Assembly (NCBI RefSeq): GCF_041296385.1
Contig: NC_091014.1
Coordinates: 63,000,578-63,064,577, forward strand
DNA length: 64,000 nucleotides
Direction: 5' to 3'
DNA from: Aphelocoma coerulescens
Lineage: Eukaryota; Chordata; Aves; Passeriformes; Corvidae
Part shown: positions 41,280 to 56,200 of the stretch, one piece after another
How the letters are laid out: each line of letters starts with the position of its first letter
Numbering within the stretch: position 1 is the stretch's first letter
The notes under the pieces: model-generated
What the model was told of the DNA's origin: nothing
Databases searched by the model: none
The model's input: the letters and a program-made list of their open reading frames with translations, nothing else
Translations under genes and position numbers: made by a program

Positions 41280-44200
41280 TCATTGTACTGCTGCCTGCAG
41301 CATCTGCTCCCTCATTCTGGGATCACAGAAGAAGCGGAGTTTCCGGGGTAAGAGCTTCACCTCCACGGGCATAGCTTCATACTCCTCATTATCAATGCCA
41401 AAGGATCCCTCAGCGCCCTGTGTGCACATAACAGTCAAACATCACACATTATTTCAGCAAGCCTGTAATGCTGATTTTACTAACAGACTACAGTTGAATA
41501 CTTAGCTGAGTCTCAACCAAGATGCCTCTGTCTTCCAGCCCGTTTGCTCTCCACAACAGGGAGACCTATCCTTCACAGAATGTATTAAGAGGCTGGTGCA
41601 TAAGATGTTACCTCACTTAGTTACTAATTAGTGATAATTAAACGCTAGGAAGCTTTAATGACCCACATTGTTTATACTGAAGGATTCTTTGCTACTGGAA
41701 CTACAATTATGTGCACTTAGATCTTGGGTCTGCCAGTGGTGACATAAACTAATCTGCAGAAATGCCTGTTAAGTAACTTCTATTAAATCCATGTTACAAA
41801 CCCCTTTCAGTATTGTTTCACTATATTGATCTGAAACATGAGATGTGAAGTAATGTACTGGCCAGGAATTACTCAGCAATAGAATTTTCTCAAGTGTTTA
41901 ATGCTGATAAAGTCACCATGGGATTAAAACCATTCATCAAAATGGCAGGCTGACTTTACGTAAAAACAACTTCAGTGACTGCTTTGCATGCCCTTGACTC
42001 ATGGGAGGGCTGTGCTACATGGATACTCAAACCAACTCCAAGGGAACTCAGACACCAGAACAGCACAGACTAGAGGAACTAGTACAAGTTCTAGTACAAA
42101 AGGTACAGCAAAGCAGTCCACCTCCATCAACATAAGCTGGTGAGACTCATCTGAGCTGCCCCCAGTTCCTTCACTGGAGCTGGGCCATGGAGTCGAACAG
42201 CACTGCTCTGTACCATGCACCATGTTCTGAAGATCTTAGCAGCAGCTGCAGTGTGAACAGCTCATTTTATACCACAACCCTTACTTATGGCCCAGCTGTA
42301 CTTAGCCCAGCACTGCAGAGTGTTCTTTCAGAATCACAAATCTGCCATGATCTGAATTCAGTGCAAGTATTAGGATGCCAGTTAATCATGACATCATAAT
42401 TCATGATTTTTACTTGGTAGTGACAGATTTTTTTGCCTTTCAACACATTCTATTCTCCCTTAATATGGAATTATTTTGCCAAATGATAGATCACTTGAAG
42501 ACAGAAATTATCTATGAGATTGATTTCATGTCCTTGTATAAACAAGAAAATGTCCTCCCAGGGCCACAATAACAGCTCAGAGGCAGGAAAAGATGAATCT
42601 AAATTACACAGGCAGGCACAGCTTTGTCTTCTTTCTCAGCTTCATCATTTCAAAGTTTTGAGGCACGTCCTTATACTGATCTTAGCTTCCTTGCCCTGTC
42701 TTACCCTCCTTTGTCTCCAATATTAATCTTCTTCTCTACAGCACAGTGCCTTCTAGGGCAAAATGTACACATCTTCAATGCTAAGGAGAAGAAGATCTGC
42801 ATATCACAGAATGGGTATGTTGGAATCAACAGTGGATCATCTGGTCCAACCTCCCTGTTCAAGCAGGGTCATCCCAGAGCACATTGCACAGGATTGTGTC
42901 CAGATGGCTCTTAGGTATTTCCAGTGAGGGAGACTCCACAACCTCTCTGTGCAGTCTGCTCCAGTGCCTGATTATCTGCACAGTAAAGTTCTTCTTCCAG
43001 AAGTTCTTCCTCATGTTCAGGTGGAACTTCTGTTCATATGCAATACACTCAAGTAAGAGACCCTTTAACCACCAGGACTGTCTTCATAAAAGATCTGCCA
43101 CTATTTCCTGGCAGAACAAAGCTCCCCCTCAGGTTTACAGACCACCTGGGGAAGTGCAGTATGTCAGTCCTGGCAAGGGCCTCATTAGCTGCACTGTGGA
43201 ACTGAGTGTCTCACCTGCAGTGTAATCAATCATCAATCTCCCAGATTTAGAGTAGGAATTTCTTCAAGTGCAGCATCAACAGGTACAAGAAACAAAGTGA
43301 AAGAGTTTTTCAGCTCTCTCAGCTTCTCACCTCTGGAAGTTGCAAGATGCATCTGCTGGCTTGGATGCACTGACTCCCTTCAGGGCACATATGTGGATCA
43401 CGCATCTTTTGACTTCTGTCCAAACCAAAAGAGAGGTAAGGTAAGGACATGTTTCTCTCAGAAACAGCCTTCTTCAGGGATGACATTTTGTTGTGGTAAA
43501 TCACTATGCATTTGGCAAACTTAGAGGTTATATAAATTATACAAATATTTGTGGGTTTGACTGTGAAAAAGTAGAAGAGTCCTTCCCTCTTCTGCTGCAG
43601 TCAATACATACCAGAATGCACTGACACCCTCCAACCAGCTTCTGCTCTGAGGCTCACTGAATATATTTGAACACAGAGCACAGTTTTGTGCTCTTCACTT
43701 CCATGCTGAACTGTCAACTTCCTGCAGTGAATACCATCTCCTCACATCCCATGCACCTAAACTTACCAGCAACCTAAACAACTCTAAGCCAAAGAAAGAT
43801 AGAATTATTTGAACCACTAAATTACTATCTCAAAACAAACAAAACACCCACATTTTCCATATCGACACCAATCAGCATGACATTTCTTATCAGCTGCTTC
43901 TCTTATCACTCATGAAGAAACCCCCATCATCTTATCCATTCCAAGTAACATATCTGCTTTTGTCAGTTTCTCTCTTCTGGTGCCTGTGACATTCTTGTTT
44001 ATGTACTGCACTTAGATAAGTGCTGCTTCCTTTCCTACTCCTGCTGATGTCAAAAGGGAGCACATGGAAGGCAGTTTTCCAAGAAACTGCTTGGTGGTGC
44101 AAGTGCCACATGGTCTTTTTCAAGTTTCAGGCTGCTTTCCTGTCACTGGCTCAGCTAGTGTAACTTGTGTTACAAAACAGCAAGTTGTGATTCCTTTTCC

Positions 44201-47200
44201 CCACAAGTGCTGCTGCAGAGGGAGCACAAGCTCTGGGCTGTGCTGACCTTCCTCTGGCCTCCTGACTGACCACACACATAACCTTTTGACTGGCAAAGGG
44301 TACACTGCACCCCAGGCAGAAACCTGTCAGCTTGGGCTCCTCTCCAGACACACAGCAACACACAAATAGCAAAGAGAACAGCACAGAATTACAGTGTTAA
44401 TACACCGTAACTCTCAAGCATGGCAGAATTATCACAGATGTTCCTCTGATGGGCAATGCCTGCTGTCCCCAAACTTCCATCTATCCTGTAGACTGATATG
44501 AAAGCAGAGTGTATTTCAGTATTGCCCAGGAGAAGAACTCACAAAATCATGTCAGAATCTCCCTGTATACCAAGTCTTCTATGCCCTGAGGAAGGCAAGC
44601 ACCTCTTAAAGTCACAGAAAATCCCAGAGAAGGAACATGAGAAGAGAGGGTTGAAACAGGAGATGCTAATCAAAGACAAAGGAAGAAAAACTAGGGAAAG
44701 GGCAGGGAAGGACGGAAGCAATACTAACAATGCAAGTTTGGTTTTAATCAAATATGTATACACTAAAAGATTGATGAGTGACTGTGAGGGAATTAAACAT
44801 TCTCCAGCAATATAAATTATAAATCATTGATGGCATGCAATACTGTCAGTTTATACAGTGCTGTACAAACAAGCAGCAAGATTTCCCACCTAAAGTTTAA
44901 CCTGCTTGGAGTTTAACATACAGGGTCCTAGATACTAGATACACACAAGGCATACATACTCCAAGGAGCAAGATTTTTTTGGTCAATGAAGGCACATGAA
45001 GCTCTCTCTATAGAGATGTAATTATGAGGTCAAGGTAAACTCAAAAAAGCCAAGACATGGAATTAAAGATCAATCAAAGGATAACACTGGTAGAAACAAT
45101 TAAGACACAACCCCACTTGCAGTATCGTCCCTCTAGCGGTCCCGCATAAAAACATGGTAATTCATTTCCCTTAGACTCTGCTCCTCACTCAAGACCAGAC
45201 AGCAATGTGAAACAGGAACAAGACCAGAAGTCTAACAGCGAGTTTCCATTGATTGTTGCATCCCACTCTATATGCTGAATCACAAAAATACAGGCAGAGA
45301 GAGAACCACAACACCTACAGCACATAACATACAACTGGAACCTAGTTTTCATCTCCAGAAGCTGCCAATGTGAAACGATTTAGAGTGAGACCTCTAACAA
45401 AAACACCCCAGTTTGCTGTACTGTTGCTGATAACTGTACTCATGCCCCAGAGTGACAGCTCTCCATATGTACATATACACAATCTAAACTGGCTACCAGG
45501 GTGTGGATTACTGATGCCACACTTTCCATGCCTGCTCTCCTTCCCTGCAGCACTTCTTAGTAAGCCCTCCATTGTAAACAAGTCTTCTTCCCCCACCTTG
45601 TCTAAACATCAGCTCTACGGCTGCTGCAGATGCTCTTGTTCACGCAAATTTGATCCACAGCCAGAGGGCACTTTCATACACCTGGGATGACCTCCTCCTT
45701 TCTTTGAAATCCAACAACAGCTACCCTCCAGCACACTGATGCATCTCCACACCTCCCCAGACACACACACTGCCTGAGCCTCCATGGTAGTTAGTTTCCT
45801 GCTGGATGCATGTTTTTCTCTGTGTGACCCATCAGTTCTCATCAGCTCATGTCAGTGCCCTCTCCAATACAAAAAACCCCTTGATATCTGCACTGATAAG
45901 GTATTTCCCCTAAAAATCTTTCCAACCCCCCAAATTCTGGTATTTAAACTATGCACTAAAAAAGAAGAAAAAAGAAAGAGCTGTTTCACACATTTCCAAA
46001 GACAAACCCTGTTGTGCTAGGCAATGGGGGGGGCTCTGATAATGGGCTTGACTCAAAACCCAGCTGGCAAAGGCACAGTAGGATCTCTGAACACCCTGAT
46101 TCAGCCTTGAGAAAACAGGGCACGTTTTTTCTGCTGTGACTCCTCTCTGTACAACTAACCAGTCCCTCCCACTGCTCCGCCACCCCACACACCTCTCTTT
46201 GTCTTTCTTTGTTACCTACAGGATTTTTGGCACTATTTAATCAAAAGAGCTTGTTTCTCTGAACTTTGCTTGAACAGCTCAAAGCTTTCAGTACTGCCTC
46301 TAATTAGCTCTCAACAGCAGGGCAATGCTAATGCTCCTCAGAGGCTTTTTCTGCATGACACTAACTGTAGTCAGAAAATGTACCACACTACTGCAGGAAG
46401 CATGTCCAGTCAACACAAGAGCTATTATTTACAGTGGGAATACACTTGAATATGCCTCCCTCAAGTCACACAAACTCATCTACCTTTTTCTGCTAGCAAA
46501 GTCTTTGAGAACCCAGAAAAGCATCTCCTTTGTCTCACTCCCTTAGGAGACCAGATTCCTTTTGCTTCTAATAGGAAAACCACCTTCTCCTTTCCCTCTG
46601 TAGCCTTCAAAGCAAACAAATCAGTCCCAAGCAACCATGGTCCACATGCTCATGCAATTTAAAAGCAGTTGCAGGTGGTAACCTCACTTACAGTGTTTGC
46701 ATAGGTCAGAAGCTTCTATTCCCACTGAGGCTCCTGGGATGCTAAATAAGGGGCCTGAGCTGCCATTGGTATCATAAACAAGTATCTTGCAGGAATTATT
46801 AGGGTGATGACAAGCAGGTAAAACTGCACTGAAATCCTCCCATTGTTTTCACTAGAGGGAGCTCGAAGACTGAGAAAACAGCAAATTAAAAGGCAATATG
46901 GAGAGGAGCTCCCTCGAATTTAGCAGGAAAATCTGTTGCTGATAAAACCTGCACTGAAGCCGCAATGTATGTGTGAGTGGGACTGTAAGAAGGAGCCAGA
47001 AAAGGCAGCTCTGATTTGCATCTGGTGAGAGCAGGAGGAACAAGCACACTACAAGACAACACCACAAGCACAAAGGAAGCAGTAACATTCACTTTCTTCA
47101 CATGCTGCTTCCTCATTCCTTCAGCCTTCTTATTCCATGTGCAAGCAGGACCAATACATTTGCTTAAAGTCCCTGTTTAAATTCACATCTTCCAAAGTTC

Positions 47201-50200
47201 TTCCAGCTCAGACCTCATTTCTCACAAGAGCTGTTGAGACAAGGAAGCTCTCTCCTTAGGGCCAAGAATTCCCAGGTACCACTAGTACAAATATACCAGC
47301 TCTGTGACCCACCTCTCAACCCACTGAGCAGCTAGGGCTCAAAGATTCTGGGGTAAGTCTGCATGGCTGCCTATAGAACTCAGTTATGACACTAATATCC
47401 AAGCAGTACTGACTTAGAGCAACAGGGGAAAAGATGAAAGGTATAGCAAACTCAGAAGCTAGGGAGAACTCCAGGTCCTGAATACCAACACTCCAGGTTC
47501 TGTAGTTCTGCCTTGTTTACAGAAACAGAAAGTGAGTAAGAATTTTAAAGAACAAAATCATTAGCCCCCATGAAGCATTACTGACTGGTGTGCTTTGCAG
47601 TCCTCAGGCATGAGAGGAAACCAGTACACTTTTCAGAGATTCTGTCCCCTTTTCACAGCATTCCCATACTCACCCTCTGTGAACAAACTCCCCTTTGCTG
47701 ATACTCTCTGCTTCAATGCAAATGTCCATGAAGTCCTCAGTGCGCTGTGCAAAAAAGGATTCAGAAATCAAGCAGTTAACATTTGAAAATACCACACCCA
47801 GGATACTGCAATATGTTCACACAACGGCCAGTCCTTTGTCCCACAAAAGGAGGTGGAAGATGCATTTCTGCATTTCATGCTTTATTCAAATCTCAACTTG
47901 AAATCTGAATTTGAAATTATAGACAGTATTTTCCTATTAATGAATATTCAATAAATACCACAAGAAGCAAAATAATGAGTCACACATTTGGCTTCTTGTT
48001 ACGTTTAAAGACAAGAGCAGATCTCTTAGGTTTACTAATTTAATTTCTATTCAATGGGTCTTTCATGAATTTCAGCAATAGTACAATGATACAACATTTG
48101 GCCACCAAGCACCACAGTAAGAGCATTTTAAACAATACAAATTGGAAATCAAAGTGTCCTTGGTAACAATCCTTTAAACTCCTTACTTAGCTTCTTTCCT
48201 ATTTACAGCCTGACTTTAAACTGAGTATACAGTAAAGCTTTTTCTGGGAGAGCAACTTTGATTAAGATGCAACTTATTTTTTCATTTACTTTAATATTTC
48301 TGTCCTGGCAAAAGTCCTAGTGCAGATGCAATCAAAATGACAAAAGTAAAAATAAATGCATCTATTAGTGTAACTTGGTTTATTCCTTTGCTGTTCTGCA
48401 GATGTAGTCTTGGCACAGCTTGTGCTGCACCTGTATGGCTTTATCAGCTTCTCTTCAATGGGGCAGCCTAGGCACGAATCTGAGGTGAGATTCGGACAGG
48501 AGTGGCTGGCAGCAGTCAGCAGATACGGCCTGGTATCAATTCCAGAGAGTTGCTATTCAGCTTTGAGGGCTACAGGGACAATGGTTACAAGAGAGGGACT
48601 TTAGAGCAGTAGTAAGGGTCCACACGTGTAGAAAAAAAGATGCAGCATCAAGATACTTCCAACTCTATAAACAGGAAAGTACAACTGGTCTAACATGAAC
48701 TTGTCCATTTTTCTAGGCTGTGCAAGAGACCTGAGAACCCTACATCACTTCTTTTTTTTCAAAACCAATATTAAAGTGCATCTTGAAGGCCTGAAGGAGA
48801 CAAAACCAACAACAAAGAAAGGGCATAAGGACTAGTTTGTGGCAATCAAGATACTTTTTCAGTTCTTGGCAGGTCTGTTATTACTTTATATCACTGACTC
48901 CAATCCAGTTCAGTAACCAAATCTCTTGTGTTTGAGTGCCATCTAGAAACCACTAAAAAAACCCCAAAATACTAGTCTCTGTCTAACTTCTACCATTACT
49001 AGGACACTGACAGTCCAAATCATAAACCACAACAAAGAAGAAACTGAAGTTCATGTGGTACATTCTAAGGAGAAAACAGGAGAACATTCTAAAAACTATA
49101 CTCCCCTGTTTGGTTTTTTTTGGTCTGATCCTACAAAATAACACATCAATATCACTCAAGTTTTCATGTTCTTAAAGACTCTGAATTCTAAGGAAGAAAT
49201 ATGTTGCAGTGAGTTCAACACTTCCTGTTAACCTGGGTATAGTGGCAAGGGTTTCCTGAAGCCATGAGGAAACGAAGGGAAGCTCACAAGTATAGGATCA
49301 CTGTGTTTGGATTTTCCAGTAAAATTAAAGACTGACATATATCCAAATAGCTTTCCCAGAAGTAAAATTGCACCAAAACACAGGCATAAGCCAGAGACAG
49401 GTTCTAAAACAATGAATGAACAGCATGAACATGCTGAGAAGGTTATGACAAGAACAGTTCCTTTGCTGCTTTGCTTCTATTCTTCCACAGCCACCTGCAT
49501 TTCCTTTCCTTCAGATCAGTGTAGCCCCTGTCCTTTCCCTAGTACCAATTATTTCTAACTCCACTCTGAAAGTCTAAAAAAGAGAGAAAAATCAAAAATT
49601 CCAGCCAGACATTCAGGCTCAGCTTCCTTCTAGCAGCAGCTGATAAAACAGAATCACTCTCATATAGGTGAAAAGGAAAAGGAATGCTTCCTGGTGCTTA
49701 GTTTACTGACAGGCAATCCTAAAGCTTCTGTTTGGCTACTGAAACCTTGCTGTACAAATTCTTTCTGATCCCACTGCATCCCAGTTTTACACTGGTCTCC
49801 AGTGCTTTTACACTGGCTCTGAAACTTGCCCATTCCTGGATTCAACCATGGACCTCTTCTTACGTGAGGTAGTAAATGTTATTTGTATAGACACAAGAAT
49901 GGGAGTTTAGCAAGAAAGGAAAACTCTGAGCAGGCAGCATTTGGAATCCATTTATGTTATGGTCTTACTGTTAGATCAAGCTGCCTGTTCCGAGTTGCAA
50001 TGGAAAGCTCAATAGTGGATAGCTTCAGTTCTTCCCAGTCCTCTGGAGCTACCTCCTGGGGGAATTCTGCGTATCAGGAAGAGAAGATACCAATCATTAA
50101 GTGGAATTTAATTACACAGATCACTATGAAGCATGATGTGAGACAGAAAAATCAGTCAGAGCCATTTTGGCCACTAGTTTTGTTTCTCTAAAATGTCAAA

Positions 50201-53200
50201 ATCTTAGAAAGGGAAAAGGGAGCTTGGGAGTATTGAGGAAAAGAAAAAGATACCATCAGCATTTACACAGTAGCAGCAAAGACTGTCAAGCACAGTACAT
50301 CACAGCTCTGTGAGTCCTTATGTCCAGGGAGTAACAGATCTCCTGGGCTGGTTACAGGAACACTTAGAAAACCCATGAAATGCTGCTGCTAAAAAAACAG
50401 GAATCCAATGTTCAGAATGCTGTGGTAACACGTATTTTCTACAGGAGGAAGCTCGACAGTTCAGTTCTCATATCCAGGTCATCTGGTTCATGCTCCTGCA
50501 TGAATCACCTCTGCTAGCCAACGAGGAACAAGGTCTTTATACCAGACTATGCAAAATACCCACTCTCTTTCCTCCTGTTGCCTGCAACGTGCACTGCCCA
50601 GACAACAGCCCCACCCAAGAGAGGCTCAGAGAACGCAAAGTTTATGGTACAGAAAGTATTTAACGCACCGAGAGAAATTTAGGGCTTCTGCATGGCCCAA
50701 ATTTTACTGTTCTATTTAAAGTAATATTTGTTGCTCTGTGTCAGCAACTCTCCCCACCCTGGAAAGCAAGGGCTGCTCCTCTCTCCCCAGCTCACTAAGA
50801 AGCCATTCTGCTGGAAGAAGATTTTAAGAAGCTCACCCAGAAGTGCCAAGTAACCTCTATGGATGCCTCCACAGCAATGGCAACTGTGAGTCCAGAGAAT
50901 AACCTGGTCTCTTTACAAATGAGTATTTGTTTATGAGACCACACACGCTGGCAGGACCACTCTGTTCCATTTCTGACAGATACCACCATAACTATCTTGA
51001 CAAAAATCACAGTTTAAATAAATGAAAAAATTAAACACATATATAATAGTAATAAAAAAGAGAGCAGTAAAGTAGACATGCCCTCCAAACAACACACCCC
51101 TGGACCTATCAGAGGAGTAGAGCCTGTCTGTGAGTTCATGCCAGAACACACTCAGCCCACCTTTTGGAGATGACCAGTACGATCGAAGCCGTCTGTAAAG
51201 CCTCACATACAAAGGAGGTCTGGATGGTTTCTCATCTGGCTCTTCTGGAGGTCTCTCAGTTGGACCCAGGTACATGAGAGCAGCTTGATGTTTCTGAGGC
51301 CACTCCTTGGATTTACACGGAAAGGAAATACAGATGATAAAAGGGCATTTTGTTTAGCACTTACCTGTTTATTCTGTTTAGTCCTGTAGCCTTTTTATTG
51401 TGTACTCACACACAGTCCTGCAGAGCTACCCAGACCCCCCACTGCCTCAGCCTACTTTATGGCTCTCCAGTCTCCAGATTCATGGGTGAGATGACATTTC
51501 TGCAGTTTCAAAAAGATTACCCACAGTTCCCAAATCCACTAATCTAATCCTTCCCTGTGCAGAAGTGAAGGCATTTTCCCCTCTGTGAACACAGGGTGAA
51601 GGGACGTTTTCCTTGCTGCTGATGTGTGGCAGGGTGACACAGCTGCTTCTGGCTGGAGGGAACAACCCAAACCAGCAAGGTCAACATTAATGTCTGAAAG
51701 CACAGTTGGTTTCTGCATGGCACAAACGAAACCTCAAAGAGCAACTGCTCAGCAGGATCCAGTGCAAACAGACAAAGACTACAGTGCTGTGTGCAGCCAA
51801 GGGGCACTAAAACCTGACAGGCCTTTGTTCTCCAGCAACTCAAACAATCCAGACCTGGCCTGATAGTCAGGTCCTTATAAATAGCAACACAACAGGTCTC
51901 AAGGCAAGTCACATGAGCTTTACAAAGCACCTTAGGGAAAAAAAAAAGAACAAGGAAAGTACTAACACATTATTCTTGGTGATATTTCAGATTCCAGTCC
52001 CAGGGCTACAGAAGAACCTTAGCATTTGAAATATGATGCTGACAAAGTTTATTTCCTGTCACTGTTTTGAAAATAATTTCCAAAATGCTCCAAACATAGG
52101 ACTTAGGGAGGAAATAATTTCATTGGCTTTTCAATCTGTATACTAAAACAACACAACCAAGAGCCCACATGAACTCAATACCATTATTTTTCTATGTATA
52201 AAACTTCAGAGGTAAGTTTTGGATCATGTAGCACAGGTTGTTAAGCTAATTCACCTCACACCTCTGGGAACAAGGAAAGACTTCACTCTCACACTTACAT
52301 AATAAGCAGGACAAACAGAGGTTGTATCAGTAGGGCAGTACACAAACAATAAATATTAATGATTAAATGGAAAAGCAGCAATGCTGTGATAATTTAAGGC
52401 TGTGTATTTTAGAAGAGAGGATAACACTCATAACAATGCCCCTACCAATATCAGAAGGGAGCTCTTTCCAATTACACTTTTTTCAGCTACAGGTCATCCT
52501 GTTTCAAAAGACACCCACAGTAAAACCAGAAAATATGAAGTATGCAGCAGCAAACACAAGCCAGGAAGCAATTAAGCTCAACAGGCTGGAGCCACTTCTT
52601 GTAGAAATTAACGAAATGATAACATACGAGGCACATAAAGCAATGAATACCACCATTAGGGGAGATCAGGTAGAAACTTTTCTATCTAAATAGCTGAAGA
52701 AATGGGCACTTCTCTTTAACCTTCAGCAGGTTAATCAGATCTTTTCAATGTACAATTAATGGCTCACCAGAGAAATCCACTATCACTTACCCCCAAATGA
52801 GCCTAAGGACTCAAAGGAAGTGAGAAAGGAGTTGGACAGAAATGAAGAATAGGTTTCTTCCTAGAACGCCAGCACATAGAAGCATAACCTCAAATTTTCT
52901 GGGGATGGGGGGGAAAACTCACCCCAACTTTCCTGGATACCTTACTATTAAGCCCTCCTTTACAGGAGTTTCCTATAAGGGAAGCATTGGCACTGTCACA
53001 GACAGCATGGCTAGACTGCACTATTTGATCTCCTGTACTAGCTCCTGGGTATTTCCACTGCCTTTCATGAGGTTCCTTATATGTTCAGAGAACAGGAAAA
53101 CCACGTGAATGAAAATGCCTTACCTTTCATGCAGGTCAAATTTTAATCTTTCCAGGATCAATTTTAAGCAACAGGAAAGTTTAAGGCGAGATAAAAGCTA

Positions 53201-56200
53201 TTCACCTTCATGTTCATTTTACTACACAAGGAAGCCTGATTATCAACGTGCATGAGCAGTCTAATTATAGACCCTTCTGCCAGATGAATAAATCAGAGTG
53301 AAATGTTATTACAAAGACTGTTGAGAAAAGGTGGCTGAGCACTTTAGCACTTCACCACCACTGCTGCTCACCAGTTTCACAGGGGGTTATTGGCTTCCCC
53401 TGGTGATCTTGCAGCAATAGATCTCCAGTAAAGGAAATTTTTTTAAAAAGTATTTCTTTTCCCCTTCCTTTCTTCAGAAGTCTATCAATTGGTAGGCTTT
53501 TTAACAGTTTCACTCCCATTTTATATTGTTACCAGAATCCTTCACAAAAGCTTGCAGATAGATTATACAAAGCAAAGTCAGCCTGTTCATTTCCCAAACA
53601 AAAACACTTTCCTCACAATAAATACTTACCTTAAATGTGCTGAAAAAGTGAGCTGCTTTGGTTTTCAGAGGCCCAAGGTACCAGTACCTGAAAAAGAACA
53701 GAAATAGAACTTCTAAGATTTCCTGGAGTCAGTATTAGGAAAGGGGGAAACTTTGCATGAAGTCAGAGCACACAGGCTTGTTTGCCACTGAGTTAGTGCT
53801 CCCTGACAACCTTCAGCTTTTTGATACTGTCAGATAGTTTCTACACACCACCAGCAGCCGAGCAGTGACATCCTTATCCTGAGTTACACACCACCAAAAT
53901 GCAGTGTATAATCTTCACCACAGGCAGCAGGACATCTACTATCAGAATTTTACCTTGTTACAGGAGACAACTGGGGATGATTTAAAGGTCTGTGGTCTAA
54001 CAGCTGGTGGTGTACATCTCCACAATATGCAATACAGTGTTTCCAAAGGTCAGAGGAAACAAACAAAAAATCAAAAGCTTCATTGACAAAAGAACCAGCA
54101 AACATTCATTAGTCCCAAAGGATTCTCACATCAAAATCAGAGTTTTACCAAATAAAAATCCTGCCAGCCACACAGCACTGTATAGAATCTAAAGACGTGA
54201 CTGCATTTAGGCAGTCTTGGCACACATTTTGATCACCATCTTTCACCAAAGAGGGTCAACAAAGCACATTAAACAGCACCAGCTCAAGAGTACTGCAGAT
54301 CTAAGGATATCATTAACCATTAAGGCATGCAACTGTCCCACCACTCCCCTAGAGCCATGAAATTGTCTGTAAAATAGTAACATAATACAGCACCAGGTCT
54401 CCAGCAGCACAATGCTTAGCAGAGGGATAGTCAAGCACATTTCTGGAACTGTGTCTTAAAGCTTAACTCCATTTGAGTTCTTTTCAGTTTAAGATCAGCT
54501 GCACTAGAACACACCAAATGTTTTTAGTCCAATAACCCATCTCTCACAGGGAGCAAAAGTGGATGAAGTGGGAAAGTATAAAAACAGGACAAGCACATGT
54601 GGATCTTGTTCCAAGCAGACTCTGAGCACCTGTTCATTTGTTGCTGAAGTGCTTTCCAAGCTGGATATGTTTCTCTGCATTCAAAAGCATTTATAGAAGG
54701 AAGCAAGGCTTGAGGATGTTTGTGTGCCTCACGTACCAAAAGTGCTGTCATGCCTCCAGCACTGAGCCCAAAGGACTCTTACAAAAGGGAAGTGCTGCAG
54801 GGAAAGATGTGAAGGCTGACACCAGGAGAAAACCAAGGCATGGGCAGGAAGCCCAGTAGGAGTGCAGAGCAGAGAGAAGTGCACTTCCTTGAACTGGGGG
54901 CTGCAATTAGCAGGAGAGCCTGCAGCACAGCCAAGTCAGCACCTACACAGCCTACTAAGAATGTCCCTGGCTTCCCAGGGACAAACAACATGACCATTTA
55001 CTGCATCTCACCCATCCCACATCACTTCTCAAACCTACTCAAATATTTTCCAAACAGACTCCAAAGGTCTGCTACCTCTTCCTTCCTGACACAGATAGCT
55101 CATTCACAAAGTACATGGTATTTCCTTACAGCTGCATTTCCTCCATAAGAGCTTGGGAGGTGAGCTGCTTTGGCCCTGCTGCTCCTTCAGCAGATAATGC
55201 TTGTCATTTGATACACAGACAGTGACATGTTAAATGTCCATTTGGAGAAAGCCCAATAATTATGAGTTTAACATTCAGAGAACAGTCATCAGATAGCACA
55301 GTCCACACCATTTCTGGCAGGAACTGAAGGGCATCTCTACTGCATCTGATGTCCCGTGTTGGAATTGAGTTTCAGAGTCCACATGCAGCTTTTCATTGGC
55401 AGATGATGAAAAACAATGGCCGATTACTTTACTTAGACTGTACTCAAGGGAGAGATTTTTCCCCGTTACAATCTGAATATAAAGTTCCAGAAGCAGATAC
55501 CACAAGGCAAGAAGAAAAGAAATACATAAAAGAACAGGTCAGCACCAAATAACTGTTTATTTCAAATTACAAAAATTCTGATACATCTTACACTCCCATG
55601 TGTGTAATGCAAGACCTAGCAAGAGTGGGTGCCTCTGCCTGTCAGATGCCTACACCCAAAAAAAGACTTACTTGAGAGAGAGGGATGTGTCTTTTTAGGC
55701 AACAGATGCTAAAAAAGGTACGGTTTCAAAAAACAGTATTTTCTTACTTGCTAACTTTAACTCCTGCATCTCTGTAAGATCCCCATCTTAAACCAGAGAC
55801 TGCAAACACAGGCTGTTCCTTTTCTCCCTGTAAAGAAAAAGAAACATTGCAAAATTGCTTTCTCTTACCTTGTTTCCAACTTTATTTTCTGAAGTTGGAA
55901 AAATAGCATTTCTACATAAAAACTGATTTGTGATTAATCCCAAAAGGGAAATTTAACAGAAGAGGTATGACAAACAGCTAACAGCAATAAAGCTTAGCAG
56001 AATTTAAGCATTGTACATTCCATCTGCTCCAGAGAGGAATGTAAGAGGTGAAGTTTTGAAGAAGCAGCCTGAGTTTGACTGCACACCCAGCAATGGCCAT
56101 TTCATTTTGTGGATTTGGCTGTCAGCCAAAAGCAAGGAGCTCTGCACAGCGACGCAACTGCAGAAATGTTCATTCTACAACTGAACAGAAAAATAATATT

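Noticed and set aside
51013..51160. Read-through of an AGK exon into a hydrophobic tail
   Set aside because: The GTGGGC donor at 51160 restores the conserved protein when joined to 50066. The hydrophobic continuation is intron translation.
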